A DNA stretch of 9,687 nucleotides. It comes from Flammeovirgaceae bacterium. Its GTDB lineage: Bacteria > Bacteroidota > Bacteroidia > Cytophagales > Cyclobacteriaceae. This document shows, piece after piece, positions 8,208 to 9,687 of this stretch. Every line of letters starts with the position of its first letter. Position 1 is the first letter of the stretch. The notes below the pieces were generated by a model. That model ran no database searches. It was not told where the DNA came from and worked only from the letters and a program-made list of their open reading frames with translations. The DNA is taken from positions 1-9,687 of the forward strand of contig QIDJ01000095.1 of NCBI GenBank assembly GCA_003228395.1. The letters run 5' to 3'. The position numbers and the translations under genes are program-made.

Positions 8208-8564
8208 ATGATAGTAGGGTAGCGGGAACCCGCTCCTTTACAAAAAAGGTGAAAAGGAATAAATAAATCAACTCCAAACTGAAAATAAATTTGGAGGCTG
8301 CTATAGGTTGTAAATAACGTCTTAATAGACTGTATAACAGCATATTGTAATTGCATGTTAAAACAAATGCTTTATTCGAAGCGTTACAGAATAAGGGATT
8401 TAATTAAACGTATTTTTCATATTTTTTTTTAAAAAAATATCCTTACGAAAACATGTGAATTCAGTTTTCTTGCCAAATTTATATTACTTCTTGTTTTCAT
8501 TGTATTATTGCCAAGATATCCACGTATCGCAAATTCGTACTTACTAGCACTTTATTATAGGCGA

Positions 8565-9191
8565 TCAGATCACATCCACAAGTGCAATTTCAGGTATCAG
8601 ATATTTTTTTCCGGATCGTTGTTCCTTACAGACAATTCTCTTACGCCGTATTTCGAGTTTTTCGAAAATCCGGTTATTAAATTCGAATTTCAGACCGGTT
8701 TCCAGATCACGTAATATCGTTTGGTTACTATTCTCTGATTGTGGGTCATATTTCCGCATGACTTCCACAAGCCGATGGTCTGATTGGGTGGAAGCGCTTG
8801 GATTTTTCAGGTGGCGGGCCAACTCCATTAGGAGATTGTCGGGAAAAATTTCAGGGGTAAGCAATGACAGCATCAGGCGTTTGAATGTAGATTTCCATTC
8901 TGCTCCATGCGGCCTGATAGTTCTTCCATATTGCTTAAATGCGACGAGATGAGCAACTTCATGAATATACGTTAGTAGAAATGCATATGGATTTTGACTG
9001 TTATTGACTGTAATTTGGTGGGTATTGATTTTTTTATGAAACCGGTAATCACCGGCTTTCGTACGTCTGTTTTTTGTAATCTTAAAATGAAAAAGAAATG
9101 CTTTTTGTAAATCAACACAATAATTCAGGGCCTTTTCGGGAACATTATCCGTTAGCAATATCCGGAGGTTGTTTGATTTCAAATTTTCCAT
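8565..9191 (-). CDS. SprT-like zinc metalloprotease-fold protein
   Basis: This 208-residue protein carries a SprT-like domain. The zincin signature HEVAH is at residues 77-81 and a third ligand His follows at 95 in RPHGAEW, the spacing typical of SprT/Spartan-type domains. E78 is the expected catalytic base. Upstream, KITKNRRTKAGDYR (37-50) matches the strand region common to Bacteroidota members. In place of the C-terminal zinc ribbon of E. coli SprT there is a segment with a single Cys (IRRKRIVCKE...KKYLI), which appears to be the usual form in this phylum. Eukaryotic relatives (SPRTN) degrade DNA-protein crosslinks; whether this protein does so is unknown. No signal peptide is seen, so it is likely cytosolic. 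Its ATG shares one base with the stop of the upstream lipoprotein gene (TAATG), suggesting translational coupling. Confidence 0.85.
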   Translation of the reverse strand: MENLKSNNLRILLTDNVPEKALNYCVDLQKAFLFHFKITKNRRTKAGDYRFHKKINTHQITVNNSQNPYAFLLTYIHEVAHLVAFKQYGRTIRPHGAEWKSTFKRLMLSLLTPEIFPDNLLMELARHLKNPSASTQSDHRLVEVMRKYDPQSENSNQTILRDLETGLKFEFNNRIFEKLEIRRKRIVCKEQRSGKKYLIPEIALVDVI

Positions 9192-9529
9192 TAACTAATA
9201 TCAGGAAGCATTGCAATGTTTTCAATTGATGGATGCTCCCTTATTTCGCCGGGATTATCCACATTAACATAAACCGATATTCTGGCTGCAGGATCAGATT
9301 TTTCCTGGTATCCGACATTCCATTCGGCATAGTCTTCAACTTCATGGACCACCCTCATCACCGTTTTATGGGAGTAGGCTGATTCACGTTCAGTTGCTTC
9401 CTCCATTCCGGTTTCTGCAGCTGTTTCATCCTCCGATTCTGCATCATAGGAAGTCTTTCCTCCACCGCAGTAAGATAGAAACAGGATCACTGCAGCGGAC
9501 ATAAATACGTTGATACTTATTTTTTTCAT
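9191..9529 (-). CDS. Small putative lipoprotein with short ABM-like segment
   Basis: This 112-residue protein begins with a basic start and a hydrophobic stretch (KKISINVFMSAAVILFLSYC), a lipoprotein-type signal with the Cys at residue 21. The residue before the Cys is Tyr, where Gly, Ala or Ser is usual, so lipidation is likely but not certain. A Gly triplet and an acidic linker (SEDETAAETGMEE) follow. The C-terminal part contains TVMRVVHEVEDYAEW and ISVYVNVDNPGEI. This resembles the first half of dimeric alpha-beta barrel (antibiotic-biosynthesis-monooxygenase-like) domains seen in small Bacteroidota lipoproteins. The usual second half of that fold is absent, because the protein stops about 19 residues after DNPGEI. 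Other frames downstream do not restore it. The stop overlaps the sprT-like ATG by one base. No function can be assigned. Confidence 0.75.
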   Translation of the reverse strand: MKKISINVFMSAAVILFLSYCGGGKTSYDAESEDETAAETGMEEATERESAYSHKTVMRVVHEVEDYAEWNVGYQEKSDPAARISVYVNVDNPGEIREHPSIENIAMLPDIS

Positions 9530-9577
9530 GGTTACTTTTTAGTTGGTTAGTCCCACAAGGTAGGCATATTTTTTATA

Positions 9578-9596
9578 AGTTGAAACAACTAGTTGT
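9578..9596. promoter_or_regulatory. AGTTG/CAACT dyads upstream of the lipoprotein gene
   Basis: AGTTG (9578-9582), CAACT (9586-9590) and AGTTG (9591-9595) alternate in orientation, and ACAACTAGTTGT (9585-9596) is a perfect 12-base palindrome. They lie about 50-65 bases upstream of the lipoprotein ATG, in the position of a promoter. This arrangement suits a dimeric repressor or activator, but no regulator can be named. Confidence 0.3.
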
Positions 9597-9628
9597 AAGT
9601 AACTATTTATCCGTAGGATTTGAATAAA

Positions 9629-9655
9629 AAATCCCGCAAGTGATTTGCGGGATTT
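9629..9655 (-). terminator. Intrinsic terminator of a leftward gene beyond the right edge
   Basis: AAATCCCGCAA (9629-9639) and TTGCGGGATTT (9645-9655) form a perfect 11-base-pair stem with a 5-base loop. On the - strand the stem runs into ATTTTTTATTC (9634-9624 region), a proper U-tract. On the + strand only three T's follow, so the signal points leftward. It implies a - strand gene ending just right of the window and separates it from the lipoprotein-sprT pair. Confidence 0.75.
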
Positions 9656-9666
9656 AAGGTTAGGTC

Positions 9667-9687
9667 AAGTTAAGTTAAGTTAAGTTA
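9667..9687. repeat. AAGTT pentanucleotide tandem repeat, cut by the window end
   Basis: Four perfect AAGTT units plus the first A of a fifth reach the last base, so the true length is unknown. Because the unit is five bases and contains TAA across each junction, both strands soon meet stop codons in every frame. It is therefore almost certainly non-coding. The preceding AAGGTTAGGTC looks like degenerate units. Confidence 0.7.

Larger units (their letters stand above)
8069..8564. other. 496-base non-coding region upstream of nrdB
   Basis: No reading frame here looks coding. The stretch is AT-rich and holds a dense series of inverted repeats: 8120-8144, 8171-8198, 8221-8234 (AGCGGGAACCCGCT), 8235-8249 (CCTTT/AAAGG), 8272-8296 (CTCCAAA/TTTGGAG), 8297-8341 (GCTGCTATA/TATAACAGC with one mismatch, enclosing GTCT-TAAT-AGAC) and 8419-8440 (ATATTTTTTT/AAAAAAATAT). 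It should contain the nrdB promoter and the 3' end of the sprT-like transcript. A sequence on the - strand at 8481-8474 (TAAATTTG) fits the Bacteroidota -7 consensus TAnnTTTG but lacks a well-spaced TTG upstream. Confidence 0.5.

Noticed and set aside
8330..8352. ACAGCATATTGT upstream of nrdB looked like half of an NrdR box.
   Set aside because: Only the outer ACA/TGT matches the dyad. The central bases do not fit, and there is no second box at the usual spacing.
8419..8440. ATATTTTTTT-TT-AAAAAAATAT palindrome as a terminator.
   Set aside because: An all-AT stem of this kind is thermodynamically weak, and T-run/A-run junctions are common in AT-rich spacers. It may bend DNA but is not called as a terminator.
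9140..9270. A possible frameshift that cut the C-terminal half of the lipoprotein's ABM-like domain.
   Set aside because: Reading the other two frames of the - strand after DNPGEI gave an early stop or a sequence unlike the family, and the stop is neatly coupled to the next start.

Overview
The window reads as a piece of a Bacteroidota chromosome. The support is indirect. The ribonucleotide reductase pair is of the eukaryote-like class Ia kind found in that phylum, the SprT-like protein has the phylum's usual domain plan, most start codons lack a clear Shine-Dalgarno sequence, and the base composition is moderately AT-rich. No genus can be named from the sequence. Nothing seen is clearly mobile: there is no insertion sequence, integrase, tRNA or CRISPR array. 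The content is mainly housekeeping, and I found no convincing undescribed multi-gene system.

Left part, + strand (2-4141): the window opens inside an apbE gene (FAD:protein FMN transferase, C-terminal 162 codons). A class I SAM-dependent methyltransferase follows with an ATGA stop/start overlap, then a ZIP-family metal transporter 4 bases further on. After a 69-base gap comes acetyl-CoA synthetase (acs). A 60-residue protein with two membrane segments follows 3 bases after the acs stop. The first three genes look like one transcription unit, and acs plus the small membrane protein look like a second.

Middle (4142-4581): 440 bases without a recognisable gene lie between the converging acs and nrd units. 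They contain one long imperfect stem-loop candidate.

Middle-right, - strand (8068 down to 4582): nrdB (radical-bearing small subunit) is followed 70 bases downstream by nrdA (large catalytic subunit). Together they form a class Ia ribonucleotide reductase that supplies dNTPs. All radical, metal-ligand and catalytic residues that I could place are present. Upstream of nrdB lie 496 non-coding bases, unusually rich in inverted repeats, which probably hold its promoter and the end of the upstream transcript.

Right part, - strand (9529 down to 8565): a small putative lipoprotein with a short segment resembling an antibiotic-biosynthesis-monooxygenase-like fold overlaps by one base with a SprT-like zinc metalloprotease gene. 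At the right edge a strong intrinsic terminator pointing leftward marks the end of a gene outside the window, next to a pentanucleotide tandem repeat cut off by the window end.
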